64,000 bases of DNA from an uncultured Propionibacterium sp. (GTDB lineage Bacteria; Actinomycetota; Actinomycetes; Propionibacteriales; Propionibacteriaceae): NCBI GenBank assembly GCA_938036835.1, contig CALHWB010000040.1:1-64000 (forward strand), written 5' to 3'. A model generated the notes under the pieces. It saw nothing but the letters and a program-made list of their open reading frames with translations. It had not been told where the DNA came from and did no database searches. Shown here piece by piece: positions 7,319-16,180 of this stretch (within the stretch, counting starts at the first letter, position 1; every line of letters starts with the position of its first letter). Position numbers and translations under genes: made by a program.

Positions 7319-8482
7319 TCAATCCAGTCCACCGACATGATTCAACAACATCAACGAGTCCCGGTGAACAACCTCACGCTCATATTGAACTCCCATCTCC
7401 ACGGCCAGTTCCCGGCTATTTCTACCGAGCATCCTGGGCAATTCTGTGGCGTCAAAATTGACCAATCCCCGAGCAAATGCCGAGCCGTCTGGCCCTACCA
7501 GATCGATCGGATCGCCGGCCACGAAATCGCCGCTCACCCGGACGATGCCGGCCGCCAGCAGCGAAGCATTGCGATCGCTCACCGCCTGTACCGCGCCAGC
7601 GTCCACATGCAATGCCCCCCGGGCCAGGGAGGCGTGCGCCAGCCAGAGCAACCGCCGCGGCCGGCGCCGGTCGATCGGGGAGAAAGCGGTGCCGGCGGGC
7701 TGCCCCGCCAATACCTGGTCGAGAGCCGTCGCATCGGCCAGAATCACCGGGATTCCGGCTCCGGTAGCTATCTGAGCCGCCTGCAACTTGGTGGTCATAC
7801 CACCGGAACCGATATCCGAGCCGGTGCGATGCGTATCGACGCTGAGCCCCTCCACATCCGCGACGAATCCCAAAGGCTCGGCATCGGGTTCGTCGGGATG
7901 AGCGGTGTACAGGCGATCCACATCGCTGAGCAGCACCATCGCATCCGCCCGGACCAGTTGGGATACCAAACCGGCCAGGCGGTCATTGTCGCCGAACCTG
8001 ATTTCGTGGGTGGCGACCGCATCGTTCTCGTTGATGACCGGCACCACACCCATCCGCAGCAGGGTGCCCAGCGTACGCAGCGCATTGGAGTAGTTGGACT
8101 GGCGGGTCACATCGTCCACAGTCAGCAACACCTGGGCCACCAGGATGCCGCGTGCCCGGAACAACTCGGTATAACGCTGCATGAGCAAACCCTGCCCGAC
8201 GGCGGCGGCGGCTTGCTGATGGGCCAGATCCCGTGGTCGCCTGCTCAGGCCGAGCGGGGCCAGACCAGCCGCAATCGCCCCCGAACTGATCAACACCACA
8301 TCGCGACCGGCATCGTGGCAATCGGCCAGCTGGCCGACCAATTGCACGATTCGCTGCTCATTGATACCGGCACGCGCGCTACTCAACGAACTGGATCCGA
8401 CCTTAATCACCAGCCGTCGCCCAGTGGCGACCTGGGCACGTACCTGCTCCTCGGTCAGGGCGCCGGCGAAGTCGGCATGCAC
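7319..8482 (-). CDS. proB: Glutamate 5-kinase ProB
   Basis: Phosphorylates glutamate, the committed and normally feedback-inhibited first step of proline synthesis. The amino-acid-kinase domain carries RLVIKVGSSSL and VVLISSGAIAAG near the N-terminus and PVINENDAV further on, and a C-terminal PUA domain follows. I choose GTG 8482 because AGGAGG (8492-8497) sits nine bases upstream and the start then follows the obgE stop immediately. An ATG at 8503 would overlap obgE. This gives 387 residues. Confidence 0.93.
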   Translation of the reverse strand: MHADFAGALTEEQVRAQVATGRRLVIKVGSSSLSSARAGINEQRIVQLVGQLADCHDAGRDVVLISSGAIAAGLAPLGLSRRPRDLAHQQAAAAVGQGLLMQRYTELFRARGILVAQVLLTVDDVTRQSNYSNALRTLGTLLRMGVVPVINENDAVATHEIRFGDNDRLAGLVSQLVRADAMVLLSDVDRLYTAHPDEPDAEPLGFVADVEGLSVDTHRTGSDIGSGGMTTKLQAAQIATGAGIPVILADATALDQVLAGQPAGTAFSPIDRRRPRRLLWLAHASLARGALHVDAGAVQAVSDRNASLLAAGIVRVSGDFVAGDPIDLVGPDGSAFARGLVNFDATELPRMLGRNSRELAVEMGVQYEREVVHRDSLMLLNHVGGLD

Positions 8483-8486
8483 TGTG

Positions 8487-10025
8487 TCAGTCCTCCTGTT
8501 CATCCGATATGTCGAGATCCTCCACAAGATCGGCAGCCAGCATCCGACGACGCTGTTCACGCCAGTCGACGTCTCCGGCACCGGCCATGAGCTCATCGCG
8601 GACCGCGCGATACTCGGCGTTGCGAACCCGACGACGGGTCACGGCCGGGCGCACCTCAGCCAACCGAGGATCGGTACCCCGCCGAGCCAACGATTCGGCG
8701 CCCGAAACGACCTGCGGGGCAAAATCGAACACTACCGGATGCTCCCCCGCGCCGATCGCCACCGCATCGCCCGATTCGGCCCCCAACCGCAGCAACTCGT
8801 CCTCGACACCGAGCCGGTTCAGCCGATCGGCCAGATAGCCGACCGCCTCCGGGTTGTTGAAATCGGTCTGCCGAATCCAACGCTCCGGTTTGCGCCCACG
8901 CACCCGCCAGATCTGACCACCCTGGCCATCGCCTTGCCGGCGGATCGTGAAGGCGTCGTCATCGGCGATGGGTCGGGGCCGGATCACGATTCGCGGCACG
9001 GGAGCGCCGACGCGAGTGGCGCGGGCCTGCCGGACCAGATCGGCCATGGCATAGGTCAGGGCGGCCAATCCCTCCCCGGTCATCGTCGAGATCGGGAACA
9101 CCCGCCAGCCGGCCCCTGCCAGTTCAGGCCGGACCATCTCGGCCAGTTCACGGCCATCGGGCACATCGATTTTGTTCAACGCCACCAGTCGGGGACGATC
9201 CGCGAGCCCACCGTGGCCGGCGAGTTCCTGCTCGATGACGCGCAGGTCACCCAACGGCTCCCGGCCGGGTTCCCAGGTGGCCATGTCGATCACATGGACG
9301 ATGGCCTGGCAACGTTCGATATGGCGCAGGAAGTCGTGGCCCAGTCCCCGGCCCCGGCTGGCCCCCTCGATCAGGCCGGGCACATCCGCAACGGTGAAGG
9401 TAACGTCCCCAGCCACCACCACACCGAGGTTGGGTACCAGCGTGGTGAACGGGTAGTCGGCAATCTTCGGTTTGGCGGCCGAGATCGCCGCGATAAGACT
9501 CGACTTGCCGGCACTCGGAAAACCCACCAGCCCGATATCGGCCAGCACCTTGATTTCGAGGTCGATGACCCTGCGCTCGCCCTCCTCACCAAGCAGGGCA
9601 AAGCCCGGTGCCCTGCGCGTCGCCGAGGCCAGCGCCGCATTGCCCAGCCCCCCGCGTCCCCCCACGGCCACGGCAACCTCATCGGTGGTGCCCAGATCGG
9701 CCAGTACCTCGCCGGTACCGGCGTCGGTGACCACAGTGCCCGGTGGCACCGGCAGGACGATGTCCTCGCCGTCAGCGCCGTTTCGGTGTCCGCCCATCCC
9801 CGGCTGGCCATTGGCGGCCCTGCGCCGGGATTGCCGGTGATAATCGACCAGGGTGGTTAGGCCGGGATCGACTCGTAAAATGACCGATCCACCGTCTCCC
9901 CCGTTGCCACCATCTGGGCCACCCAACGGCTTGAACTTCTCCCGGTGCACCGAGGCGCAGCCGTGCCCACCGTTACCGGCGGCGACAATCAGCCGGGCAC
10001 AATCAACAAACGACGGGATGGCCAT
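8487..10025 (-). CDS. obgE: Obg-family GTPase ObgE/CgtA
   Basis: Essential ribosome-assembly GTPase. At the N-terminus is the glycine-rich Obg fold (residues 1 to about 158, for example GPDGGNGGDGGSV). It is followed by the G domain with P-loop GFPSAGKSS, switch region DVPGLIEGAS and NKID specificity motif. The C-terminal OCT domain typical of Gram-positive members closes the protein. It has 512 residues. The start ATG 10025 has AGGAA upstream, and a good -10 sequence TAGAAT lies at 10074-10079. Its usual upstream partners rplU-rpmA are 2 kb away behind two inserted genes. Confidence 0.96.
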   Translation of the reverse strand: MAIPSFVDCARLIVAAGNGGHGCASVHREKFKPLGGPDGGNGGDGGSVILRVDPGLTTLVDYHRQSRRRAANGQPGMGGHRNGADGEDIVLPVPPGTVVTDAGTGEVLADLGTTDEVAVAVGGRGGLGNAALASATRRAPGFALLGEEGERRVIDLEIKVLADIGLVGFPSAGKSSLIAAISAAKPKIADYPFTTLVPNLGVVVAGDVTFTVADVPGLIEGASRGRGLGHDFLRHIERCQAIVHVIDMATWEPGREPLGDLRVIEQELAGHGGLADRPRLVALNKIDVPDGRELAEMVRPELAGAGWRVFPISTMTGEGLAALTYAMADLVRQARATRVGAPVPRIVIRPRPIADDDAFTIRRQGDGQGGQIWRVRGRKPERWIRQTDFNNPEAVGYLADRLNRLGVEDELLRLGAESGDAVAIGAGEHPVVFDFAPQVVSGAESLARRGTDPRLAEVRPAVTRRRVRNAEYRAVRDELMAGAGDVDWREQRRRMLAADLVEDLDISDEQED

Positions 10026-10178
10026 GTCGGGCTTCCTGGTTGGCTTTCTGGACGCCGGGCGGCGCGGCCATTCATTCTAGCGGTACCACGCGATGGCTTC
10101 GGCGAGCAAGCCAGCCGTGAATCGCCGGGCTGGCCAGCCCCCAGATAGGACGGGCTGCGAGCTTAATCGGGTCGCCGG

Positions 10179-10207
10179 TTGGACCTCGCGGTCCTCGGCT
10201 GTATTCA
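10179..10207 (+). promoter_or_regulatory. Possible promoter for the TauE gene
   Basis: TTGGAC (10179-10184) and TATTCA (10202-10207) are spaced by 17 bases, 33 bp ahead of the TauE start. Matches to the consensus are moderate. Confidence 0.3.
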
Positions 10208-10240
10208 GGTTCGATAATTATCTGGTCCTCGGGAGGTGCC

Positions 10241-10984
10241 ATGGATGTCACGGTCTTCAACGTGGCCGTGCTGCTGTTCGCCGGGATCGCGGCCGGCCTG
10301 ATCGGCTATCTGGCGGGGTTGGCTTCTCTGGTCAGCTATCCGGCTCTGCTGGCGGTCGGGTTGCCGCCCCTGTCGGCCAACGTCACCAACACCCTGGCTC
10401 TCGTCGGTGCCGGCACCGGGGCCACCCTGCGAGCCCGTCATGAGGTGGCCCGGGACGGCACCAAGCGACTGTGGCAGCAGGTAATCGTGAGCGCGCTGGG
10501 TGGGGCGACCGGTTCGGTGCTGCTGTTGGTGAGCGGCGAATCGGCTTTCGAGGCCATCGTGCCCTGGCTGATCCTGTTCGCCTCGATCATGTTGCTGTTG
10601 AGTCCCCGGCTGCGCCGGCTGGCGGGCGGACGAGAACGCTGGCCGCTCTACCTGACGGTGCTGTACGTGGTCTGCTTGTATGGCGGCTACTTCGGGGCTG
10701 GCGCCGGCATCGTCTACTTCGCGATCGTGGTTATGCTGACCAGGCATCCCTGGCAGCGTGCCGTTCTCATGAAGACGGTGCTGCTCAGCGTGTCCAATCT
10801 GGCTGCCTCGTTGCTGTTCGTCGCGCTGGCCCCGGTGGACTGGCTGGCCGCAGCGATCATGTTCGCCGGCAACCTGATCGGGGGAAACATCGGGCCCTTG
10901 GTGCAGCGCCATATCCCGGAAAGGCTCAGCCGAATCGTGATCGCCTTGGGCGGTTGCTATCTGGCTTGGCATCTGATGCGCTGA
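10241..10984 (+). CDS. TauE/SafE-family membrane permease
   Basis: A 247-residue integral membrane protein with about seven to eight hydrophobic helices. The family hallmark is seen twice: an N-terminal repeat (AGLIGYLAGLASLVSYPAL) and an internal repeat (YGGYFGAGAGIVYFAIVVML). TauE/SafE proteins export sulfite, sulfoacetate or related anions, but the substrate cannot be read here. The start is ATG 10241, preceded by GGGAGG. It lies on the opposite strand to its neighbours and breaks the rplU-rpmA-obgE order. Confidence 0.85.
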   Translation: MDVTVFNVAVLLFAGIAAGLIGYLAGLASLVSYPALLAVGLPPLSANVTNTLALVGAGTGATLRARHEVARDGTKRLWQQVIVSALGGATGSVLLLVSGESAFEAIVPWLILFASIMLLLSPRLRRLAGGRERWPLYLTVLYVVCLYGGYFGAGAGIVYFAIVVMLTRHPWQRAVLMKTVLLSVSNLAASLLFVALAPVDWLAAAIMFAGNLIGGNIGPLVQRHIPERLSRIVIALGGCYLAWHLMR

Positions 10985-10996
10985 CCCGGCCCGAAC

Positions 10997-11022
10997 CCGC
11001 CAGCTGGGTTTTAGCCTGGCGG
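10997..11022 (+). terminator. Stem-loop terminator after the TauE gene
   Basis: CCGCCAG and CTGGCGG form a 7-bp perfect stem around a 12-base loop containing TTTT, 13 bp after the TauE stop. It lies between convergent genes and may act in both directions. Confidence 0.5.
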
Positions 11023-11126
11023 CATCGCAAACCACGATCACCTGCCGGTATCGCGCGGTCCTCGCCCATCATGGTCGATCAGGCGGCCTCCCGGCCCCGC
11101 CATACCGGAAACCATCCCCAGGCCGA

Positions 11127-11966
11127 TCAGCCATGACGGATCTCGAGCAGGGTGATCTGGCTCTGATTGAAGGCTCGAACCGGTGGGCCGCTCGTCCCGA
11201 CCCCCGAATCGATGTACAACGGCACCCCATCGATGTCATACCAGCCCTTGACGTACTTCGGGAACCAGATACCCGGGGTATAGCTGGCCCCAATGAAGGG
11301 CAGCCGGATCTGTCCGCCGTGGGTATGCCCGCAGACGGCCAGATCCACTCCGCTGCCCCGCAGCGCCGGAACCGCCTCAGGCGAATGGGTGAGCAGCAGC
11401 CGGAAGGCCTCCGGGCGCGTACCGGCCAGTGCGGCATTCAGGTCCGGGTCGGCACTGTAGTAGTCGTCGGTACCGATCACATCCAGGGCACCCCACGGTC
11501 CATCCAAGCTCACCGAATCGTCGTCCAGCAGCACTAGGTGGTGTTTGGCGAGCACTTCGGCCAAGCGGTTGCGGCCATGATACGCGGTATTCCAGTGGTC
11601 GTGGTTGCCCCAGACGACGAAGATATTGTTGTGGGTGGCCCGCAGCCCCGCGAACAATCTGTTCACCGCCTCGTAATCGCTGTCTCTGGTGGTCACCAGG
11701 TCTCCGGTAATGGCCACGATGTCGGGTTTGGCAGCGGCGGCCTGGTCGATGATCGAATCGATTTGCCGGTTTCGTGGCAGGGAATGGAAGTCGGCGATCT
11801 GCAGGACGCGCAATGGGCGGCCTCGCACGATCTTGTCGCTGGTCAGGTACTCAAGCTGCAGCCTAGTGAACCAGGTGTCGTGCACCACCAAGCCGGCTGT
11901 CCCAAGCGCAAGACAAACCAAGCCAGTCGATAGGATGCGGCCCATCAGCCGCCCGAGTCGCCGCAC
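11127..11966 (-). CDS. Membrane-anchored metallophosphoesterase (YkuE-like)
   Basis: Calcineurin-like phosphoesterase of 279 residues with an N-terminal signal anchor (residues 9-28). All metal-binding motifs are present: DFH (Asp59, His61), GDL (Asp89), GNHDH (Asn121, His122), LLTHSP, and CGHTHGGQ. The closest characterised relatives are YkuE and UDP-diacylglucosamine hydrolase-like enzymes. The lipid A pathway is not expected in this organism, so the substrate is open (a cell-envelope phosphodiester is plausible). The start may instead be Met8. Confidence 0.85.
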   Translation of the reverse strand: MRRLGRLMGRILSTGLVCLALGTAGLVVHDTWFTRLQLEYLTSDKIVRGRPLRVLQIADFHSLPRNRQIDSIIDQAAAAKPDIVAITGDLVTTRDSDYEAVNRLFAGLRATHNNIFVVWGNHDHWNTAYHGRNRLAEVLAKHHLVLLDDDSVSLDGPWGALDVIGTDDYYSADPDLNAALAGTRPEAFRLLLTHSPEAVPALRGSGVDLAVCGHTHGGQIRLPFIGASYTPGIWFPKYVKGWYDIDGVPLYIDSGVGTSGPPVRAFNQSQITLLEIRHG

Positions 11967-12016
11967 ATTCCCAAGACTAAGGACTCGCTCAAGGCCACCT
12001 TGACGACCGTTCCGAG

Positions 12017-12032
12017 CGGGGCCACCGCCCCG
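12017..12032 (-). terminator. Terminator of rplU-rpmA
   Basis: CGGGGC-CACC-GCCCCG forms a perfect 6-bp GC stem with a four-base loop, about 80 bp after the rpmA stop. No T-tract is visible. Confidence 0.45.
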
Positions 12033-12110
12033 ATGAAAGCGACAAGACCCCGCGTCGCGACCCCCCGACCTCGACAGTCATATTGACCCCGGGCAATCCG
12101 GCGAATGCGA

Positions 12111-12368
12111 TCAGGCCTGCGCGGGCTCGACATCCACCACTCGACGACCGCGCCGGGTGCCGTATCGTACCCTGCCGGCTGCCAAGGCGAATAGTGTGTC
12201 ATCGCCGCCGCGGCCGACCCCTTTACCCGGGTGGAAGTGGGTACCGCGCTGCCGAACCAGGATCTCGCCAGCATTCACCTGCTCGCCACCGAACCGCTTC
12301 ACGCCCAACCGCTGGGCATTGGAATCGCGGCCATTGCGCGAACTGGACGCGCCCTTCTTGTGTGCCAT
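12111..12368 (-). CDS. rpmA: Ribosomal protein bL27
   Basis: Large-subunit protein near the peptidyl transferase centre. The 85 residues begin MAHKKGASSSRNGRD and continue with the family segment QRLGVKRFGGEQVNAGEILVRQRGT (read in parts). There is no N-terminal cleavage extension of the Firmicutes type. It is 11 bp downstream of rplU. Confidence 0.97.
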   Translation of the reverse strand: MAHKKGASSSRNGRDSNAQRLGVKRFGGEQVNAGEILVRQRGTHFHPGKGVGRGGDDTLFALAAGRVRYGTRRGRRVVDVEPAQA

Positions 12369-12379
12369 TGGTTGCTACC

Positions 12380-12688
12380 TCAGCCTTCGATTCCGGTGAC
12401 CTTGATCTGGGTGTACTTCTGCCGGTGCCCCTGGCGCTTCTTGTACCCGGTCTTGTTCTTGAACTTTACGACACGGATCTTCTGGCCCTTGGTTTGCCCC
12501 AGTACCTCAGCGGTGACCGTGGCCCTGCCGAGGGCATCGGCCGAGGTCACGATGTCGTCGCCATCGACCAGCATCAGCGGAGTCAGCGAGATGCTGTTAC
12601 CGACATCTTCGCCCACCAGATCGATCTCGAGGACGTCTCCCACGGCCACCTTATGCTGGCGGCCGCCACTGCGTACGATCGCGTACAC
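12380..12688 (-). CDS. rplU: Ribosomal protein bL21
   Basis: Large-subunit protein that contacts 23S rRNA. I take GTG 12688 as the start, giving 102 residues that begin YAIVRSGGRQHKVAVGD after the initiator, the normal bL21 N-terminus. The frame stays open for another 34 codons upstream, but those residues are unconserved. The C-terminal KNKTGYKKRQGHRQ segment is typical. A small hairpin (AGACG 12731-12735, CGTCT 12742-12746) lies in its leader. Confidence 0.96.
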   Translation of the reverse strand: MYAIVRSGGRQHKVAVGDVLEIDLVGEDVGNSISLTPLMLVDGDDIVTSADALGRATVTAEVLGQTKGQKIRVVKFKNKTGYKKRQGHRQKYTQIKVTGIEG

Positions 12689-12862
12689 GCCTGACCCTCT
12701 TCCATCTCGGTCGCCGCGCAAGCACGCGGAGACGTAAATCCGTCTGCTAACGGCCCGCCCCACCCGGCCTACCGGGCCACGAGTGGGCATCGCGCTTCAG
12801 CCAATATGATCGCAGCCGAAGACGCACCGAGAGTCGATGGTACGCCGTCGGCCAGCCGGGGG

Positions 12863-15800
12863 TCAAACCACGCCGACACCCGGCTCGGGATCTGCCGCAG
12901 TGGCCGAGCCATCGGCAGTCTGATCGACCGCCATCGGCCGGGTCGTGTCGGTCTGGCTGGTCCCCTCGGCACCCGAATGGCCGGGCGGAGTCACAGGATC
13001 GGGCCGAGGGGGTTCCCCGTCGGCGTCCGGCTCGGCGTATAGAGCATTGCCGTTGACGGCCGCTAACTCGTGGTGATGGCGCGAGGCAGCCGCCAACTTG
13101 GCGGCCGCCACCCGCGCCGCCTCGGAAGGCTGCACCTGGCTAGCCTTCGGGGTGGTCTCCTCACTCTTACGACCAGTCCTGTTCGAATTGCGGGCCCGCT
13201 GCCTGGTGCCGCCGGGGCCCTGCCTGCCATGCCGTTCGCCGCCATCGGCCGGGGCCTGCGATTCGACTGGTTCGTCATGTCGCAAGTAGCCGCGTCCGCC
13301 GCAGTGCTCACAGACATCGGTGAAAGCCTCGGCCAGCCCGGTACCGATGCGTTTACGGGTCATCTGTACCAGGCCCAGGCTGGTCACCTCGCTGACCTGG
13401 TGGCGGGTGCGATCCCGGCCCAGACATTCGATGAGCCTGCGCAGCAGCAGTTCTCGGTTACTGGGCAGCACCATGTCGATGAAATCGATCACGATAATAC
13501 CGCCCAGATCGCGTAGCCTGAGTTGCCGGACTATCTCCTCGGCGGCCTCCAGGTTGTTGCGGGTCACGGTCTCTTCGAGATTGCCCCCAGAGCCGGTGAA
13601 CTTGCCGGTGTTGACGTCGATCACCGTCATCGCCTCGGTGCGATCGATTACCAGCGAGCCACCGCTGGGCAGGAACACCTTGCGTTCTAGAGCCTTAGAG
13701 ATCTGCTCATCGATACGGAACTTGGCGAACGGATCGCCCTGCGAGTCGTCCCATTTGGTGAGGCGTGCCATCAGATGCGGGGCGATATGAGCCAGATAGG
13801 ACGGTACCGCCCCCTGGGCATCGCCCGGCCCGCCATCGCCGGCAACGATCAATTCCCGGAAATCCTCGGTGAAGGTATCCCGGATGATGCGCAGCGTCAG
13901 ATCGGGTTCGGCATACAGTTGCTGGGGCGCCCCGCCCTGTCTGGCTCTTTTCTCGATGGCTTCCCATTGGGACTTCAGGCGTTCGACATCATGGATCAAC
14001 TCTTCGGCGGAGGCCCCCTCGGCGGCGGTGCGGACGATCACCGAGGATTCATCGGCCACCACGGTGTCCAGGATCTGCTTGAGACGCTGCCGCTCGGAAT
14101 CGGGCAGCTTGCGGCTGATCCCCGACAGGTGACCGTCTGGGGAATAGACCACATAGCGGCCGGGAATGGATACATGACCGGTCAACCGGGCGCCCTTAGC
14201 ACCCACCGGATCCTTGCTGACCTGTACCAGCACCGACTGTCCCGATTTGAAGACCTGCTCGACCTTGCGGGATTCCGCGCCGGCGTCGTAGGTATCCCAA
14301 TCGACCTCGCCCGCGTACAGCACCGCGTTGCGTCCGCGACCGATATCGATGAACACCGCCTCCATGCTGGGCAGCACATTCTGTACCCGGCCAAGGTAGA
14401 TATTGCCGATCAGCGAGGCCGAGTTGGTGCGATCCACATAATGCTCTACCAGCACCCCGTCCTCAAGGACCGCAATCTGGGTGTATTGGGCCTTCTGGCG
14501 CACCAGCATGATGCGCTCCACCGATTCCCGGCGGGCCAAGAACTCCGCCTCGGTCAGGATGGGTGCCCGGTGACGGCCCGCCGCGCGCCCTTCGCGGCGG
14601 CGTTGTTTCTTGGCCTCCAACCGGGTCGAACCCTCGATCCCCGAGACCTCATCGGAGACGGAGCGACGCGGTTCGCGTACCCGCACGACCACATCGCCGT
14701 CCTCCTCAACCGCACCCTCCTCGTTGCGGCGCCGCCGCCGACGCCGCCGCCTGGCAGAACTGGACGCAATACCAGAAGCATCGCCGGGATCGGTTTCGGA
14801 CTCGCCTGTCGTCTCGGTTTCGGCCGCCTCGGTTGTCTCGCTGGGCTCCTCACCTTCCTCGTCGTTGCCGGCGGCTCCGCGCCGCCGGCGCCGCCCACCC
14901 CGCCGGCGGCGGCGACGCTGGGAGGATCCGGGTCCGGACTCCTCGTGGCCGGTGTCCCCGTCGTCGGCCTCCACGGGCCCTGCCGCAGCGACCTGTTCCC
15001 TGTCTTCGGCCCCGGACCGCTCGGCGTTGGATTCCCCAGCAGCGTCGGGGCCAACCGATCCGTCGTTGCCGGCCTCAGGGTTTTCCCGATCGCTCACTGC
15101 CGGTCCGGCCGCGATCGATTCGGCGATCGCCGGCTGTGCCGGCTCGTCGGGTTCGGTCCGCGGATCCTCGCCGGCACGGACCGGCCCCGCTGTCGGGCTG
15201 TCGTCATCGGGTGCGGTATCGGACGCAATCTTGACGGCCGTTTGGCTCGCCTTGTCCCTTACGTCACTCTCGGCGGAGGCACCGGCGATAACCGCGGCCA
15301 ATGAGGCCAGCGCCTGTTCCTTGTCGATCTCGCCCTGGCTGGCCTGGGGACGACGCCTGGGCCGTTGCGCGATGCTGGCCTCGACCGCGACCAGTGCCTC
15401 TTCGATATCGCTGCTGGTACCGGCAGGCTGGGAACCCATCTGTTCGCCCACTTCACCGCCACAGGTGCGAGTTGCCCGGCGTCGGCCGGCGGCCCGCGGC
15501 ACGGCTTCGGCCTCCGGTGCGGTGAGCGACAAGGCCGGCTGCCCTGCCGTGGATACCGGCTCAGCCTCCGGCGGCGCGGCTGTAGCCGCATCGCCACCCA
15601 CATCCACCCGGCCCCGGACGCGACGGCTACGGGCGGTGCGCGCGGCCGATTCCGGCTCGGCTGGATCGGTGCGCCCGGCCGGGGATAGCGGTGCCGGGTC
15701 ATCGTCGATCGGCCCGGCACCGGCAGGCGATCCCGGTTCGGTGACCCCCGTCGCCTGCGCTGCCGGCATTGCCTCGGGTGGTCCGGCAGGGCGGGTTGCC

Positions 15801-15895
15801 GAGCGCCGGCCGCGCGGCGGACGGGGCAACCCATCGGCCAGCGAGTTCGCCTCGGCGGCCGCAATGGATGCGTTGTTGAAATCCTTATCGAGCAT
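12863..15895 (-). CDS. rne: Ribonuclease E/G with long N-terminal extension
   Basis: Endoribonuclease of RNA decay and rRNA maturation. Residues 1-460 are low-complexity, rich in Ala, Pro, Glu and Asp, with three basic blocks (runs of Arg near 327-339, 382-390 and 431-434). The S1 domain starts near 460 (RIMLVRQKAQYTQ). The catalytic Mg site follows: MTVIDVNTGKFTG and IIVIDFIDM. The Zn-link CEHC is near residue 865. A 140-residue disordered tail follows. Catalytic core in the middle with disordered arms on both sides is the actinobacterial RNase E layout. It sits just upstream of rplU-rpmA, as in many actinobacteria. Confidence 0.95.
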   Translation of the reverse strand: MLDKDFNNASIAAAEANSLADGLPRPPRGRRSATRPAGPPEAMPAAQATGVTEPGSPAGAGPIDDDPAPLSPAGRTDPAEPESAARTARSRRVRGRVDVGGDAATAAPPEAEPVSTAGQPALSLTAPEAEAVPRAAGRRRATRTCGGEVGEQMGSQPAGTSSDIEEALVAVEASIAQRPRRRPQASQGEIDKEQALASLAAVIAGASAESDVRDKASQTAVKIASDTAPDDDSPTAGPVRAGEDPRTEPDEPAQPAIAESIAAGPAVSDRENPEAGNDGSVGPDAAGESNAERSGAEDREQVAAAGPVEADDGDTGHEESGPGSSQRRRRRRGGRRRRRGAAGNDEEGEEPSETTEAAETETTGESETDPGDASGIASSSARRRRRRRRRNEEGAVEEDGDVVVRVREPRRSVSDEVSGIEGSTRLEAKKQRRREGRAAGRHRAPILTEAEFLARRESVERIMLVRQKAQYTQIAVLEDGVLVEHYVDRTNSASLIGNIYLGRVQNVLPSMEAVFIDIGRGRNAVLYAGEVDWDTYDAGAESRKVEQVFKSGQSVLVQVSKDPVGAKGARLTGHVSIPGRYVVYSPDGHLSGISRKLPDSERQRLKQILDTVVADESSVIVRTAAEGASAEELIHDVERLKSQWEAIEKRARQGGAPQQLYAEPDLTLRIIRDTFTEDFRELIVAGDGGPGDAQGAVPSYLAHIAPHLMARLTKWDDSQGDPFAKFRIDEQISKALERKVFLPSGGSLVIDRTEAMTVIDVNTGKFTGSGGNLEETVTRNNLEAAEEIVRQLRLRDLGGIIVIDFIDMVLPSNRELLLRRLIECLGRDRTRHQVSEVTSLGLVQMTRKRIGTGLAEAFTDVCEHCGGRGYLRHDEPVESQAPADGGERHGRQGPGGTRQRARNSNRTGRKSEETTPKASQVQPSEAARVAAAKLAAASRHHHELAAVNGNALYAEPDADGEPPRPDPVTPPGHSGAEGTSQTDTTRPMAVDQTADGSATAADPEPGVGVV

Positions 15896-16062
15896 GCTCG
15901 CCCCTCATGCACCACCTGGGTGCGGTTCGCCACCGCGGACCACCGCGATGAAAGTCTGTGGCTCCCGCGACCATCCAGAACCCCCGCGCATGCGGCACCG
16001 CCTGAAGCGGCGCACGCTCGCACTGGCGATCAAACAAGGACACCACTATCGCGTCCATCGCT

Positions 16063-16077
16063 GACGCAGTATGCGTC
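16063..16077. promoter_or_regulatory. Hairpin in the RNase E upstream region
   Basis: GACGCA-GTA-TGCGTC forms a perfect 6-bp stem about 170 bp ahead of the RNase E start. RNase E genes often carry long autoregulated leaders. That role is speculative here. Confidence 0.25.
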
Positions 16078-16180
16078 GCGGCTGGGTAATGAAAGCCTGC
16101 GGTCCGTGCCGGTGGCACGATGCCTGTTCGTTAGTATGCCACAACCGCACCCGGGCACCCATCAATCGCCGGGGAGTCAA

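Noticed and set aside
7187..8590. Long open frame (467 codons) opposite proB
   Set aside because: Same shadow effect. No homology seen and no ribosome site.
8361..9860. Long open frame (about 500 codons) on the plus strand opposite obgE
   Set aside because: Antisense to a certain gene; the translation is rich in Gly, His, Arg and Gln and shows no fold or motif. High GC removes stop codons on the opposite strand.
13775..16064. Two long plus-strand open frames opposite RNase E
   Set aside because: They mirror the repetitive Arg, Ser and Glu codons of RNase E. Low complexity and no independent support.
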